A DNA stretch of 64,000 bases from Nibrella viscosa (GCF_039541875.1 NZ_BAABHB010000009.1:174051-238050); one strand, 5' to 3'; counted from the stretch's first letter, positions 48,701-58,441 are shown. The notes: generated by a model not told the origin, from the sequence alone. Made by a program: numbers and translations.

Positions 48701-49029
48701 TGAATAAATGAAAGTTCCTGTTGCTTTGCCCCCGCTGGTGGTAAGAGAGGCCGAAAAGCCAGTTCTGGTACCCAGACTAAACGACAGTGGATATGGTCCT
48801 TGCTGCTTATGCCCTTCAGAATGCGTACGCCCGGTGCATTGCAGGTTTAGCGCTTTACAAACTCCTTGATTGGGCATCTGACGGTAAGCTTCTATATGCT
48901 CAGAAAGACTTAAACTGGTGATGAACGGACGAATATTTGATTATACCTAGAAAAAATTTATCTTAACAAACTTTTTCCAGGAAGCATATTCCATAATCTG
49001 CCGTGAAAACTTGATCTTGAGCAAAGCTA
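48701..49029. other. Intergenic region with no recognisable gene
   Basis: A 329-bp spacer. A minus-strand ORF of 68 codons (48671-48877) has some Cys and His residues but overlaps the receptor's 3' end and matches nothing I know. No consensus promoter for the downstream sigma gene was found. Confidence 0.4.
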
Positions 49030-49644
49030 ATGATCAACTCAGATAACACTCTAGCCAGATGGGTAAGCGATTTACGCTCAGGGGATAAATATGCGTTTGA
49101 ACAGATATACTTTCATTTTCAGGCAAAACTGTATCAGTTTGCCTTTAAATTAACCAGAGACCAGGAAGAAGCAGAAGAAGTTGTTCAGGAGGTTTTTGTC
49201 CGTTTATGGGAGTCCAGACAACTGATTGATACGTCTAAAAACTTTGATGGCTACCTGTTTCTGATTACCCGAAACATCGTCTACAACCACGCCCGTCACC
49301 AAGCCTATAAGGTAGCCTATTTAAAATATTTAGATGCCGATGGTGCCCCGTTAAGAAATGTAACCGAAGAACGGCTAAATTTTGAGGAACTTCGGCAGGT
49401 ACTGGAAGAGATCTACAGTGCTCTTTCTCCGGTTCGCAAACAGGTGTTTATCATGAGCCGGATTGAGGGACTAAGTAACAGCGAAATAGCCGCCATTCTG
49501 CATACTAGTACCAGCAATATTGAAAATCATATCTACAAAGCCTTACTAACTATCCGGCAGAAGTTTGACAAGTACAGGATCTTGTACACAATAGAGGCCC
49601 CAGTCCTGATCCTCGTCAAAGTGCTGAATTCATGGAACGAGTGA
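49030..49644 (+). CDS. FecI-like ECF sigma factor (Bacteroidota family)
   Basis: A 204-residue sigma-70 protein with region 2 (about 20-90; LTRDQEEAEEVVQEVFVRLWES and DGYLFLITRNIVYNHAR) and region 4 (about 125-185; MSRIEGLSNSEIAAILHTSTSNIENHIYKALLTIRQ). It belongs to the group that works with FecR anti-sigma factors and SusC receptors carrying an STN domain. The only FecR gene in the window is about 9 kb away, at the far end of the SusCD locus, and on the other strand. The C-terminal tail has a hydrophobic stretch (VLILVKVLNS). Confidence 0.9.
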   Translation: MINSDNTLARWVSDLRSGDKYAFEQIYFHFQAKLYQFAFKLTRDQEEAEEVVQEVFVRLWESRQLIDTSKNFDGYLFLITRNIVYNHARHQAYKVAYLKYLDADGAPLRNVTEERLNFEELRQVLEEIYSALSPVRKQVFIMSRIEGLSNSEIAAILHTSTSNIENHIYKALLTIRQKFDKYRILYTIEAPVLILVKVLNSWNE

Positions 49645-50029
49645 TTTGCTTTGGCTTAGAAGGTAGTTCATACGCACTCGGCCCGGACGGTGGCCTTTGT
49701 CTATTAAAATAGAATCGCATAGAGTTAAGGGTTTGCTTGTGGTTAAAGGGGTAGCCGAAACGTATCCTCCAGAATATTTTACAGGTGCAGCCGGAAACGA
49801 GCGCCCTCAGTTCCATTAATCATCCTACGGGTATTCTTCTCCAGGCAACAAACAGGCCCTCTTGCCAAACAGGCGCCATTTGCCCACTCGACAGACCCAA
49901 TATGCCGGGTCAATACCGGCATTCGGAAAAGGAAACACCTGCAGCGCCTGAGCTACTGCTTTTACAAGTATAGCTGTTAAAGTCAGCTTTCCGCCGGCCG
50001 GCCAGTGGTTTGAACCAAGTTGGTAATGG
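49645..50029. other. Intergenic region with no recognisable gene
   Basis: A 385-bp spacer between convergent genes. A 62-codon plus-strand ORF (49785-49973) and a 66-codon minus-strand ORF lack coding character. A short palindrome ATGCCGG/CCGGCAT lies near 49901-49921. I see nothing else. Confidence 0.4.
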
Positions 50030-50437
50030 CTACAGGTCCACTGCGTCGTACACCTGAATTCTGGACCAAAGGGGAGAACAGGTTTCTACAAATTTTTTGT
50101 GGAGTGGGTGAACCTGATAGGCATTTTGTCCTTCCAGGTCGTCAAAGAAGGACAGAGCTGAAACGGCATATGTTTTATCTACTACCGCACGTGCTTCGGT
50201 AAGTGCCGGAATGCCGATATGATACTGCCGAACAGCTTCAATCTTTTCAAGGGACCTTAATCCATCCAGAAGTTTATTAAGGTCCTCCGTTGAGTTGGGG
50301 TTTTTTAACCAGAAAAATACGTGATGAATAACCTGCCTTTTTTTGTCAGGTGATGCCATGGCCGCGGGAACCATAGTGATTCCCCCGCTTAAGGTCATCG
50401 CTTTGCTTAAAAACGTTCTTCGATTCGGGCGTTTCAT
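50030..50437 (-). CDS. Dabb-family protein, Tat-exported
   Basis: A 135-residue protein with a twin-arginine signal (PNRRTFLSK, about 4-12) and a Dabb (dimeric alpha-beta barrel, stress-responsive) domain from about 36: VIHHVFFWLKNP, then a His-rich strand and HPLHKKFVE. Such domains bind small ligands or catalyse simple reactions. It ends the SusCD operon, after the two enolase-superfamily genes, all of which share Tat signals, so it may act on the same exported pathway. The Tat signal is unusual for this small family. Confidence 0.82.
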   Translation of the reverse strand: MKRPNRRTFLSKAMTLSGGITMVPAAMASPDKKRQVIHHVFFWLKNPNSTEDLNKLLDGLRSLEKIEAVRQYHIGIPALTEARAVVDKTYAVSALSFFDDLEGQNAYQVHPLHKKFVETCSPLWSRIQVYDAVDL

Positions 50438-50504
50438 ATTTTTTCAGGAGCTAAAAAGTAAGGAATAAAAGCGTTAGCAAACGTTGTTTAAGAATAGTAA
50501 AGCT

Positions 50505-50600
50505 TACGCTGGGGTAGCTTTGGCAAGGCTACCCCAGCGTATAAAGAGGTGAAAGCTGACAAACGCTTATCCTGCATATTTGAGGAGGGCTCAAATATGC
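50505..50600 (-). other. Two tandem stable hairpins in the operon spacer
   Basis: GCATATTTGAG (50574-50584) pairs with CTCAAATATGC (50590-50600), just 3 bases past the stop of the enolase-superfamily gene. Further on, TACGCTGGGGTAGC (50505-50518) pairs perfectly over 14 bp with 50528-50541. Neither has a T-run, so they may stabilise the upstream mRNA or dampen the Dabb gene. Confidence 0.75.
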
Positions 50601-50603
50601 GGG

Positions 50604-51926
50604 CTACCAATCGTTAACAACTTTGTGTTTTTTAATGTAATCAGGGTCGATTACAATACCCAGACCTGAACCTGTAGGTACCTTCAGAACTCCATCATAG
50701 CTGACCATAGGATCTCCTGACTTATAGACAATCGGAATCTGATTGCCGTTAGCATCCCGCGTGGAGAATGTATCGAACTCCTGATACTTACCGGCATTAG
50801 GACAAGCCGAAATGAAATGCAGCATATAGATGTAGCCTAGTCCGTACTGAGTGATGTGGGGAACAATGGTCTTACCGAAGATTTCAGCCATGCGGGCTAC
50901 TTTCATCGAGCGGATCATGCCGCCAAAATAGAGCTGGTCGGGCTGGACCACATCACAGGCATCATTAGCAATCAGCCACCGGAAGGTGCTGATGTGTGCT
51001 TCCGATTCGCCGGTGAATATTGGAATCTTTAGCCCGTTTTTAACCATTTTCAATTCGTCATACCAGCCAAAGGGTACCATTTCCTCCCACCAGACGTAAT
51101 TGTAGTCTTCCAGAACTTTCCCCATGCGAATTCCACCCTCAACCGAAAATTTATTATTCCCGTCGCAGCCCAAAACCATCTGGTCTCCGAAGGTTTTGCG
51201 GGCCATTCGGATTAGTTTTTCATTCCCCGCTTTACTGTCTTTGTCCAATGCACCAGGAAGGCCAACCCGCATCTTGATCGCCTTGGCTTTGGTTTCCTCC
51301 AGGTCTTTTTTTACAATTTCAAGCGATTGTTCCGGTGGCAGAGAAAGCAATTCCGGCATTCGGCTTCCCTGATAGACCGTAACCATTGGATTGTGAATTT
51401 TTCCGATGAGTTCCCCAACGGGTTTCTTAATTGTGTTGCCCATCATATCCAGGATGGCAAACTCCAGCGTAGCCAGCGCGATATTGAAGGGAATGCCACC
51501 GCCTTTACCGTTGTCCCCGGGTATAAGCGAATCGAGTTCGCGTGCATCTTTTCCCTGAAACTGATCAAACAAAAGTTTCGAAACGGGCCAGTTCCTCACG
51601 CTTTGTCCACCACCTCCTTTTGGATTCAGGCCGGTATGTCCGACTGCGATACCTTCGGCCCCATCTTTCGAACGTACCCGGACCATGAAGTTCTCTCTAT
51701 CCCGCAGCAATTCGAGCGTCTCAAGAATGACAGGCGATGAAAACAATTCCTTTCTGAAAACGGGGCGTTGTACGGCTTCATCCAGAGAAGCGTATCTGGA
51801 TTTAAGATCCAAGGGTAGGGAGCCCGAACCGGGTAAACCAGATCCATAAGTGGTTCCCGGCAAAGCGGCAGCGCCCAATGTACCGGCAACTGCTGAACTA
51901 ATAAAGTGTCGTCTGTTCGTTTTCAT
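50604..51926 (-). CDS. Enolase-superfamily (MR/MLE-type) enzyme 2, Tat-exported
   Basis: A 440-residue protein. The N-terminus has a Tat motif (TNRRHFISS). The mandelate racemase-type barrel has metal ligands Asp255 (GCDGN), Glu281/282 (WWEEMVP) and Glu307 (TGESE), with a likely general-base pair of Asp330 (QPD) and His357 (PHITQ). At the second base position the usual KxK is K218-M-R220. Family members abstract the alpha proton of a carboxylate, as in acid-sugar dehydratases. A tandem paralogue lies 8 bases upstream, so the two share one operon. The substrate is unknown. Confidence 0.9.
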   Translation of the reverse strand: MKTNRRHFISSAVAGTLGAAALPGTTYGSGLPGSGSLPLDLKSRYASLDEAVQRPVFRKELFSSPVILETLELLRDRENFMVRVRSKDGAEGIAVGHTGLNPKGGGGQSVRNWPVSKLLFDQFQGKDARELDSLIPGDNGKGGGIPFNIALATLEFAILDMMGNTIKKPVGELIGKIHNPMVTVYQGSRMPELLSLPPEQSLEIVKKDLEETKAKAIKMRVGLPGALDKDSKAGNEKLIRMARKTFGDQMVLGCDGNNKFSVEGGIRMGKVLEDYNYVWWEEMVPFGWYDELKMVKNGLKIPIFTGESEAHISTFRWLIANDACDVVQPDQLYFGGMIRSMKVARMAEIFGKTIVPHITQYGLGYIYMLHFISACPNAGKYQEFDTFSTRDANGNQIPIVYKSGDPMVSYDGVLKVPTGSGLGIVIDPDYIKKHKVVNDW

Positions 51927-51934
51927 AGTTTTGA

Positions 51935-53236
51935 TTACCAGTCTTTTACGACCGTATGCTTTTTGATATAATCAGGATCAATAACAATGCCCAGACCTGA
52001 ACCGGTAGGCACTTTCAGCACGCCATCATAACTCACGATTGGATCACCAGATTTATACATGATTGGAATCGTATTGCCATTGGCGTCACGGGTGGAGAAC
52101 AAATCGAACTCCTGGAACTTACCGGCATTGAGGCAAGCCGAAATGAAATGCAGCATGTAAATGTAACCTAGCCCGTATTGGGTGATATGCGGAACAATGG
52201 TCTTACCGAAGGCTTCAGCCATGCGGGCTACTTTCATCGAGCGGATCATGCCGCCGAAGTAGAGCTGGTCGGGCTGGACCACATCACAGGCGTCGTTGGC
52301 AATCAGCCACCGGAAGGTGCTGATGTGTGCTTCTGACTCGCCGGTAGAGATGGGGATGCGCAGGCCGTCTTTAACGTGTTTCAGGTCATCATACCAGCCA
52401 AAGGGCACCATTTCTTCCCACCATGCATACTTATACTCCTCCAGGATTTTACCGATGCGAATACCTCCTTTCCGGGTGTAGTTGCCATTCCCGTCGCAGC
52501 CCAGTACCATCTGATCCCCAAAGGTTTCCCGAGCCATCCGGATCAGCTTTTCGGTTCTGCCGGGGGCGTTATCGCCATCCAGCACACCACCACCGCCCGC
52601 TCTTATTTTTACGGCTTTAGCTTTGCTCTCCAACAAGTCTTTTTTCACAATTTCAAGGGATTCTTCCGGAGGGAGCTGTCGCAGTTCCACAACCCGGGAA
52701 CCCTGGTACACCGAAATCATGGGGTTGTGAATGGTACCGATAAGCTCCCCGACAGGCTTCCGGATGGTATTGCCCATCATATCCAGGATGGCAAACTCCA
52801 GCACGGCCACCTGTACGTTAAAGGGAATTCCGCCACTTTTGCCATTGTCACCCGGAATCAGGGCATCCAGGTCGCGGGCATCCTTCCCCTGGAAACGGCT
52901 TATCAAGCCGCCAAAGGCCGGCCAGCTTTTGCTATTCTGGCTCCCGTGACCGGCCGCAATTCCTTCGGCTCCCTCTTTAGAGCGTACCCGGACCAGAAAA
53001 TTATTTCTATCTCTAAGCAGTTCAATGGTGTCAATGATAACGGGGGCCGAAAACAGCTCTTTTCGCAAAACGGGTCGTTTAAGAACCTCATCCAGCGAAT
53101 CATACCTGGCCAGTATATCCAACGGGGCAGCGTTTGCCGTTTGCCGGAAAGTCGGCTGGGTAAGTAGCGGTAACGAAGCCGTCCCCAAACTTCCGGCGAC
53201 GGCTGAACTAAGGAATTTTCTTCGATTCGTTTTCAT
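51935..53236 (-). CDS. Enolase-superfamily (MR/MLE-type) enzyme 1, Tat-exported
   Basis: A 433-residue paralogue of the next gene with the same layout: Tat motif TNRRKFLSS, capping domain and barrel. The metal ligands are in GCDGN, WWEEMVP and TGESE, the base dyad in QPD and PHITQ, and the second base is KIR instead of KxK. The two share most of their barrel sequence but differ in the cap (the HGSQNSKSW loop is shorter here), which usually sets substrate range. It follows the SusD gene on the same strand, with a gap of about 150 bases. Confidence 0.9.
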   Translation of the reverse strand: MKTNRRKFLSSAVAGSLGTASLPLLTQPTFRQTANAAPLDILARYDSLDEVLKRPVLRKELFSAPVIIDTIELLRDRNNFLVRVRSKEGAEGIAAGHGSQNSKSWPAFGGLISRFQGKDARDLDALIPGDNGKSGGIPFNVQVAVLEFAILDMMGNTIRKPVGELIGTIHNPMISVYQGSRVVELRQLPPEESLEIVKKDLLESKAKAVKIRAGGGGVLDGDNAPGRTEKLIRMARETFGDQMVLGCDGNGNYTRKGGIRIGKILEEYKYAWWEEMVPFGWYDDLKHVKDGLRIPISTGESEAHISTFRWLIANDACDVVQPDQLYFGGMIRSMKVARMAEAFGKTIVPHITQYGLGYIYMLHFISACLNAGKFQEFDLFSTRDANGNTIPIMYKSGDPIVSYDGVLKVPTGSGLGIVIDPDYIKKHTVVKDW

Positions 53237-53383
53237 ACTGTTCGGTTTGCATCCGGAAGATTAGCTGAGTATTGCGTATGCCCCGGATAAACAGAGTCCC
53301 GTTGCACCCGGTGAGACTAAGCCGGGGGCATGATGGGATGCTGACAACATCCGTTCAATTAGCACAATGGAAGATTACGTCGT

Positions 53384-54829
53384 CTAATCATACCCCGGAT
53401 TTTGGGGGAAAATGGCTGGGTTGTTAATCACCTGAATCTGACTTAGCGGAATCGGAAATACCGTCATGTGCGCTTTCATGCCCTGCGATTGCATGACGGC
53501 TAAGGCTCTGCCCGTCCGAACCAGGTCAAACCACCGGTGGCCCTCCAGGTACATTTCCAGTCTTCTCTCCAGATAGATTTTATCTCTGGCTTCACTCTGC
53601 GACAGACCGGTAAGCGCCGGTACCCCCGCCCTTGCCCGAACCTGGTTCAAAACAGTCAGTGCTTCTGTGGTTTTGCCATTTTCATTCAATGCTTCGGCAT
53701 ACATCAGCAGCACATCGGCATAGCGAATCACCTTCCAGTTGGCTTTGCTATCATTGGGGTTGACCAAGGCAGCCATATACTTTTTCGTGTACGAGGTGGC
53801 GTCAATTGGGGTCATTGGAATCAGATTGCCATTTCTGTCAATAAGCCCATCTTTTACATGCGCGATGGAAATAGCTTTCCGTTTATCGGATGGTTCGTAG
53901 AGCGTAAACAAAGCTTCTGTTGGAGAGCCATTCTGTCCCCCCGCGCCTTTGAGCCCGAAAAAGTTAATGATCGGAGACAGGTTCGGGGCAAAGATGTTCG
54001 AAAACGTACTGCCCAGGCCCAGTCCTCCGTCGATATATTCGATGTCAAAGATGTATTCGGAGTGGTGTTCATTCTTGGTATAGTCCCATAAGTCATTATA
54101 ATTTGGCAGCAGGGCGTAGCCCATAGTGGTTACCTCTTTTAATTTGGCTTCTGCCTTAGCAAAGTCCTTGCGGGTCAGATATACCTTACCCAGCAAGGCT
54201 TTGGCTGCCCCTTTTGTGGCCCTGCCCACGTCGGCACCGGCGTATTTCTCCGGTAATTTGCTTTCGGCATCCAGCAAATCTTTGATGATAAGCTCGTCAT
54301 AAACAGTGCTGACCTTATCGCGTCCTTTCTTGGCGGCCTCGGGGGCACTGATAGGCGCTGAAATCATAGGAACGTCGCCAAAAATTCGGACCAGATCAAA
54401 ATAAGCCAGCGCCCTGAGAAATTTAGCCTCACCAATATGGCGATCTTTTCGGGGGATGGTGGCCGCGTTGGCCTGGTCGATGTTGCTAAGCACCGTGTTG
54501 GCCCGGAAAATAGCCTGGTAGTAGTTTAACCAGCTACTATTAAGAACGCCCAAACTACTGCTTATGATGAAGTTATTGATATTCACCAGGTCCAGGGCTG
54601 CCGAATGCTGTTGTTCGGTATCATCGGCGGTCAGATCGCCTATCTGCCAGAAATTCAGATACTGGGCATGAAAAGGCTGATAAATACCAATGACCGCATC
54701 CTCAAAATCCTTGTCGGTTTTGTACAATACATCCGTACTGACCGTAGAAATGGGCTTTCTGTCAATGAAATCCTGGCTGCATGACAGGGTACCTAGCAGT
54801 ACGAGCAGCAGACTTACCATTTTTTTCAT
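53384..54829 (-). CDS. SusD-like outer-membrane nutrient-binding lipoprotein
   Basis: About 481 residues. A lipoprotein signal (KKMVSLLLVLLGTLSC) is followed by the helical TPR-like body of the RagB/SusD family. Typical pieces are LRALAYFDLVRIFGDVPMI near residue 130, VIRYADVLLMYAEALNENG, and GHRWFDLVRTGRA at the C-terminus. SusD proteins sit over the SusC channel and capture the substrate. The ATG at 54829 is chosen over 54841, because it gives the standard lipoprotein start. It lies 22 bases after SusC. Confidence 0.95.
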   Translation of the reverse strand: MKKMVSLLLVLLGTLSCSQDFIDRKPISTVSTDVLYKTDKDFEDAVIGIYQPFHAQYLNFWQIGDLTADDTEQQHSAALDLVNINNFIISSSLGVLNSSWLNYYQAIFRANTVLSNIDQANAATIPRKDRHIGEAKFLRALAYFDLVRIFGDVPMISAPISAPEAAKKGRDKVSTVYDELIIKDLLDAESKLPEKYAGADVGRATKGAAKALLGKVYLTRKDFAKAEAKLKEVTTMGYALLPNYNDLWDYTKNEHHSEYIFDIEYIDGGLGLGSTFSNIFAPNLSPIINFFGLKGAGGQNGSPTEALFTLYEPSDKRKAISIAHVKDGLIDRNGNLIPMTPIDATSYTKKYMAALVNPNDSKANWKVIRYADVLLMYAEALNENGKTTEALTVLNQVRARAGVPALTGLSQSEARDKIYLERRLEMYLEGHRWFDLVRTGRALAVMQSQGMKAHMTVFPIPLSQIQVINNPAIFPQNPGYD

Positions 54830-54851
54830 AGCTATATGCATTTAGCGTGGG

Positions 54852-57800
54852 TCAAAAAGCAATATTTAAGCCAAGTATGATGCTCTTGGGCAACGGATAA
54901 TCATTATTATCGACACCCGGCGTGAGTGGGTTTTCGCTATTGCTGACATCCGGATTAAAGTTTGTATACTTCGTGAAAATCAACGGATTCGTCGCGTTCA
55001 GGTACACCCTGGCTGCGTTTAACCCAAGCTTTTGATAAATAGGGTTTGGCAGCGCATAGCTCAGTGTTACATTGTTTACCCGGAGATACGAACCGTTGTC
55101 CACGAACCGCTGGCTGAAGTTACCCCGCACATTGCCGGTAGGCTGATCATTGGGCCTTACCGTCTTGCCGTCGCCAATATCCGTTTCCGACTTCCAGTAA
55201 TTATTCAGATAAGCAAGAGCAGGAATACGCCCCCGGGTCGACAAAGCTCCGTTTCGGGCCATGTTAACGACCTGATTACCCTGCGAGCCCTGAATGGAGA
55301 TACTTAGGGTCAGGTTTTTATAGGAGACATTATTGGTCATACCATAGTAGAAATCCGGGTAGGGAGATCCCATAATGGTCCGGTCGAAGTTATCGATGAT
55401 CCCATCGGGCTTTCCAGAAGGGCCACTTACGTCCACGAATCGGGTATCGCCGGGGCGTGACCGGTTTCGCGTCCCCGGGGCAAAAACGGGTCCTTTGTCA
55501 ACTTCTGCCTGATTCAGAAATATACCGTCAGTCAGCCAGCCAAAGAACATGCCAATAGGCTGACCAATCATAGTGACGTTCGCCCCAACGTAAATCGGGT
55601 CCCCGTTCGGCCCTAATTTCACGACTTGATTTCTAAAGGTAGAAATGTTAAAATCAGTAGACCACCGGATCGCCTTATTAACGGCCACGGCACTGGCCAC
55701 AAATTCCCACCCTGTATTTTGGATTTCGCCGATATTCTGGAGCGTATTACTAAACCCGGTAATGCCTGGTATATTTACATTCAGCAGGAGATCGGTGTTG
55801 CGGGACCGGAAATAGTCGACATTCAGCGTGATGCGGTTATTAAAAAAGGCGGCATCAATACCCAGGTTCAACGATTTCTGTTTTTCCCAGGTCAGGTCCG
55901 GATTTGCCAGTTTGCCCGGCGCAAATCCGGAAGCTGCCGTTTCCCCCAGCGCATACTTCAGGTAATTGATGGTGGCAAAATGCTCGTAATTCCCAATATT
56001 ATTATTCCCGGTTTCTCCGTAACTAGCCCTGAGCTTCATTTCACTGACAGACCGAACATCCTTTAAAAATTGTTCGTCAGAAATACGCCAGGCTACGGCC
56101 GCTGACGGGAAAATCCCGTATTTGTTTTCCGACCCAAACCGGGAGGACCCATCCGTCCGAAACGAGGCTGTCAGGTAATACTTCCCGTCATAATTATAGT
56201 TGAGCCGGCCGAGATAGGATACTAACGACCACTCATATACGTCGGAGGTTCCGCCAGAGATTATTCCGCTTGTTGCACTCAGCGTCGGCACCAGATTATT
56301 TGGATAACGATTGCTGGTAAGCATATTTGTCTCTGACCGTTCTTTCTGAACCGTGTACCCGGCCAGTGCAGTAATATTGTGTTTATTAAAGCTTCTGGCA
56401 TAATTCAGGGTATATTCTGTCAGCCAGTTGTAGGTCATGCCGGTATTATCCGTGCCAACAGCCGGCACATCCAGGAATACCGGAAGCTTCGGCATAAATT
56501 TTAACCCCCGCGAATTAAGGGCGGAGGCCCCGAGCATGATGTTTAACTTCAGATCGTTGGTAATGGCGTATTCTGCGCCAAGGTTTCCCAGCAGACTAAT
56601 TCTTTTCTGCGTATTCAATACCTCTCTGGCCAGGGCAACAGGATTATACGCCGTTGGCCCGGCAGACATACCAGGGGAAAAAATAAAGTACGAGCCATCC
56701 GGATTGAAATACGGATAGAAAGGCTGAACGTTGGTGGCCTGGGCAATAACCCCCTCATTGGCTCCCCCGGAACCCCCGGTAGACGTAACTACCTTAGCAT
56801 CCATGAAAGAAGGGTTCAGGTTTAGCTTAAGGAGCAGCTTTCTGGACAATTGGGCATCAATGTTGGACCGAATCGAGTACCGCTGAAAACCGGTGTTGAT
56901 AATGATACCGTCCTGCTTCAGGTACTCCGTACTGATCGCATAGCGAACATTTTCGCTACCACCGGTGGCCCCTAACTGATACTGTTGCTGCGGGGCCGTT
57001 CGGAGAACACCATCCAACGCCACGTGATCAGTAGTATTCCGGCCTTCCAGAACATCCATTACGTCGGTTGGTACCGGTACCTTCCACTTGGCCGGATCGC
57101 CCGTGATGCTGCTTCCTTCGTCTATATTTCGATTCCTGATACCATCGTAATAATACTGGGCCTGCTCTCTGGCATTCATAAACTTAGGCACTTTCATCGC
57201 TTTCTGAAATCCGTAGTAAGTGTCGAACGAAAAAACAGGCTTACCGGCTTTTCCGCGCTTGGTATTGACAATGATCACTCCGTTTGCCCCTCTGGAACCG
57301 TAAATAGCCGTTGCCGACGCATCTTTAAGAATATCCATGCTGGCAATATCGTTCGGGTTCAGCGACTGGATATTATCGGTTGGAAAACCATCGACTACAT
57401 ACAGGGGGCCACTACCCGCCGAAATACTGCCAATTCCCCGAATGCGGATTTGAGGAGCCGCACCCGGTTCCCCGGTAACGGCTTTAACCTGTACCCCGGC
57501 TACCCGCCCGGCAAGAGCCTGATCAATCCGCGTTACACCCAGATCCCGAATTACCTTATTGTCAACTGACCCTACAGAACCGGTAAGGTCTTTACGTTTC
57601 TGAACACCATAACCCACTACCACCACTTCATCCAGCACCTTAGTGTCCAGCATCAGGGTAACTTCAATAAAGGTTTTGGCTCCAACCGGTATTTCCTGCG
57701 TATGATAGCCGATATACGATATTACCAGCACCGCGCCGACATCCTGTACATTCAGGGTGAATCCACCGTCGGCACTAGTGGCGGTTCCGTTATTAGTTCC

Positions 57801-58313
57801 TTTTTCCACTACGGTTACGCCCGGCAACCCCCCACCTTGTTCATCGTTTACCTTGCCCGTGATTTTTATCAGGTGAGCAACAGGAATTAGTGGTACTGGG
57901 ATTCTGCCGGTAGACTCAGCTTGTTTGACATCGCGGATTCTGATGTGAATATTTTTATTAATGAGCTTAAACTCCAATTGAGTCGACATAGACACCCGTT
58001 CCAGCAGTCTGGCTAATGATTCATTCGTTGCTGAAATGGTGATGCGGCCGTTGTAGACTAAATCCTTTTCATCGAAGGTAAACCGATAGTTTGTTTTGGC
58101 TTCTACGATCTGAATAAATTCTCGGAGTGAAGCATTTTTTAGGGTCAGGGTAATTTGTGTGTCCCGCAGAAGCGCATAATCCTGATCATCCGAAGCGACT
58201 GCCTTTTGACTGCTGAAGACAAACAAATAGGCCAAAAGGGCTGCTTTTATCGTCCAGATGAAGCGATAAACTAGATATTCCTTCATAAATTTGGGTGGTT
58301 TTATTGTTTTCAA
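54852..58313 (-). CDS. SusC/RagA-family TonB-dependent transporter with STN domain
   Basis: A 1153-residue receptor: signal segment, secretin/TonB N-terminal (STN) domain (about 55-125; TLKNASLREFIQIVEAKTNYRF), carboxypeptidase-regulatory-like domain (about 150-225), plug (about 235-350; LDEVVVVGYGVQKRKDLTGSVGSV and ADGGFTLNVQD) and barrel ending in LGLNIAF. SusC forms the channel for large nutrients captured by SusD. The STN domain marks receptors that signal through FecR to a sigma factor, and FecR is next door. The loaded substrate cannot be read from sequence. Confidence 0.95.
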   Translation of the reverse strand: MKTIKPPKFMKEYLVYRFIWTIKAALLAYLFVFSSQKAVASDDQDYALLRDTQITLTLKNASLREFIQIVEAKTNYRFTFDEKDLVYNGRITISATNESLARLLERVSMSTQLEFKLINKNIHIRIRDVKQAESTGRIPVPLIPVAHLIKITGKVNDEQGGGLPGVTVVEKGTNNGTATSADGGFTLNVQDVGAVLVISYIGYHTQEIPVGAKTFIEVTLMLDTKVLDEVVVVGYGVQKRKDLTGSVGSVDNKVIRDLGVTRIDQALAGRVAGVQVKAVTGEPGAAPQIRIRGIGSISAGSGPLYVVDGFPTDNIQSLNPNDIASMDILKDASATAIYGSRGANGVIIVNTKRGKAGKPVFSFDTYYGFQKAMKVPKFMNAREQAQYYYDGIRNRNIDEGSSITGDPAKWKVPVPTDVMDVLEGRNTTDHVALDGVLRTAPQQQYQLGATGGSENVRYAISTEYLKQDGIIINTGFQRYSIRSNIDAQLSRKLLLKLNLNPSFMDAKVVTSTGGSGGANEGVIAQATNVQPFYPYFNPDGSYFIFSPGMSAGPTAYNPVALAREVLNTQKRISLLGNLGAEYAITNDLKLNIMLGASALNSRGLKFMPKLPVFLDVPAVGTDNTGMTYNWLTEYTLNYARSFNKHNITALAGYTVQKERSETNMLTSNRYPNNLVPTLSATSGIISGGTSDVYEWSLVSYLGRLNYNYDGKYYLTASFRTDGSSRFGSENKYGIFPSAAVAWRISDEQFLKDVRSVSEMKLRASYGETGNNNIGNYEHFATINYLKYALGETAASGFAPGKLANPDLTWEKQKSLNLGIDAAFFNNRITLNVDYFRSRNTDLLLNVNIPGITGFSNTLQNIGEIQNTGWEFVASAVAVNKAIRWSTDFNISTFRNQVVKLGPNGDPIYVGANVTMIGQPIGMFFGWLTDGIFLNQAEVDKGPVFAPGTRNRSRPGDTRFVDVSGPSGKPDGIIDNFDRTIMGSPYPDFYYGMTNNVSYKNLTLSISIQGSQGNQVVNMARNGALSTRGRIPALAYLNNYWKSETDIGDGKTVRPNDQPTGNVRGNFSQRFVDNGSYLRVNNVTLSYALPNPIYQKLGLNAARVYLNATNPLIFTKYTNFNPDVSNSENPLTPGVDNNDYPLPKSIILGLNIAF

Positions 58314-58324
58314 TACACCGATTG

Positions 58325-58412
58325 GCCAAAACCACAGTAAAGCTTATGCGCCAACACAGACTTTTACCAGGTTTTGGCTGGTCCAGCTTCTCTCCCGGAG
58401 CTGGACTTTTTT
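58325..58412. other. Paired hairpins in the FecR-SusC spacer
   Basis: GCCAAAACC (58325-58333) pairs with GGTTTTGGC (58370-58378). GTCCAGCT (58381-58388) pairs with AGCTGGAC (58399-58406), followed on the plus strand by six T residues. The T-run is on the wrong side for the minus-strand operon, so the stem may end antisense transcripts, or fold the SusC leader. Confidence 0.65.
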
Positions 58413-58441
58413 ACGCTTACAGTTCTTCACATAAGGCCAGG

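Noticed and set aside
48671..48877. A 68-codon minus-strand ORF after the TonB receptor, with Cys and His residues
   Set aside because: Considered as a small metal-binding protein, but it overlaps the receptor's 3' end and no clear motif or start signal supports it.
49785..49973. A 62-codon ORF in the gap after the FecI-like gene
   Set aside because: No signal peptide, domain or promoter; Pro- and Gln-rich composition typical of chance frames.
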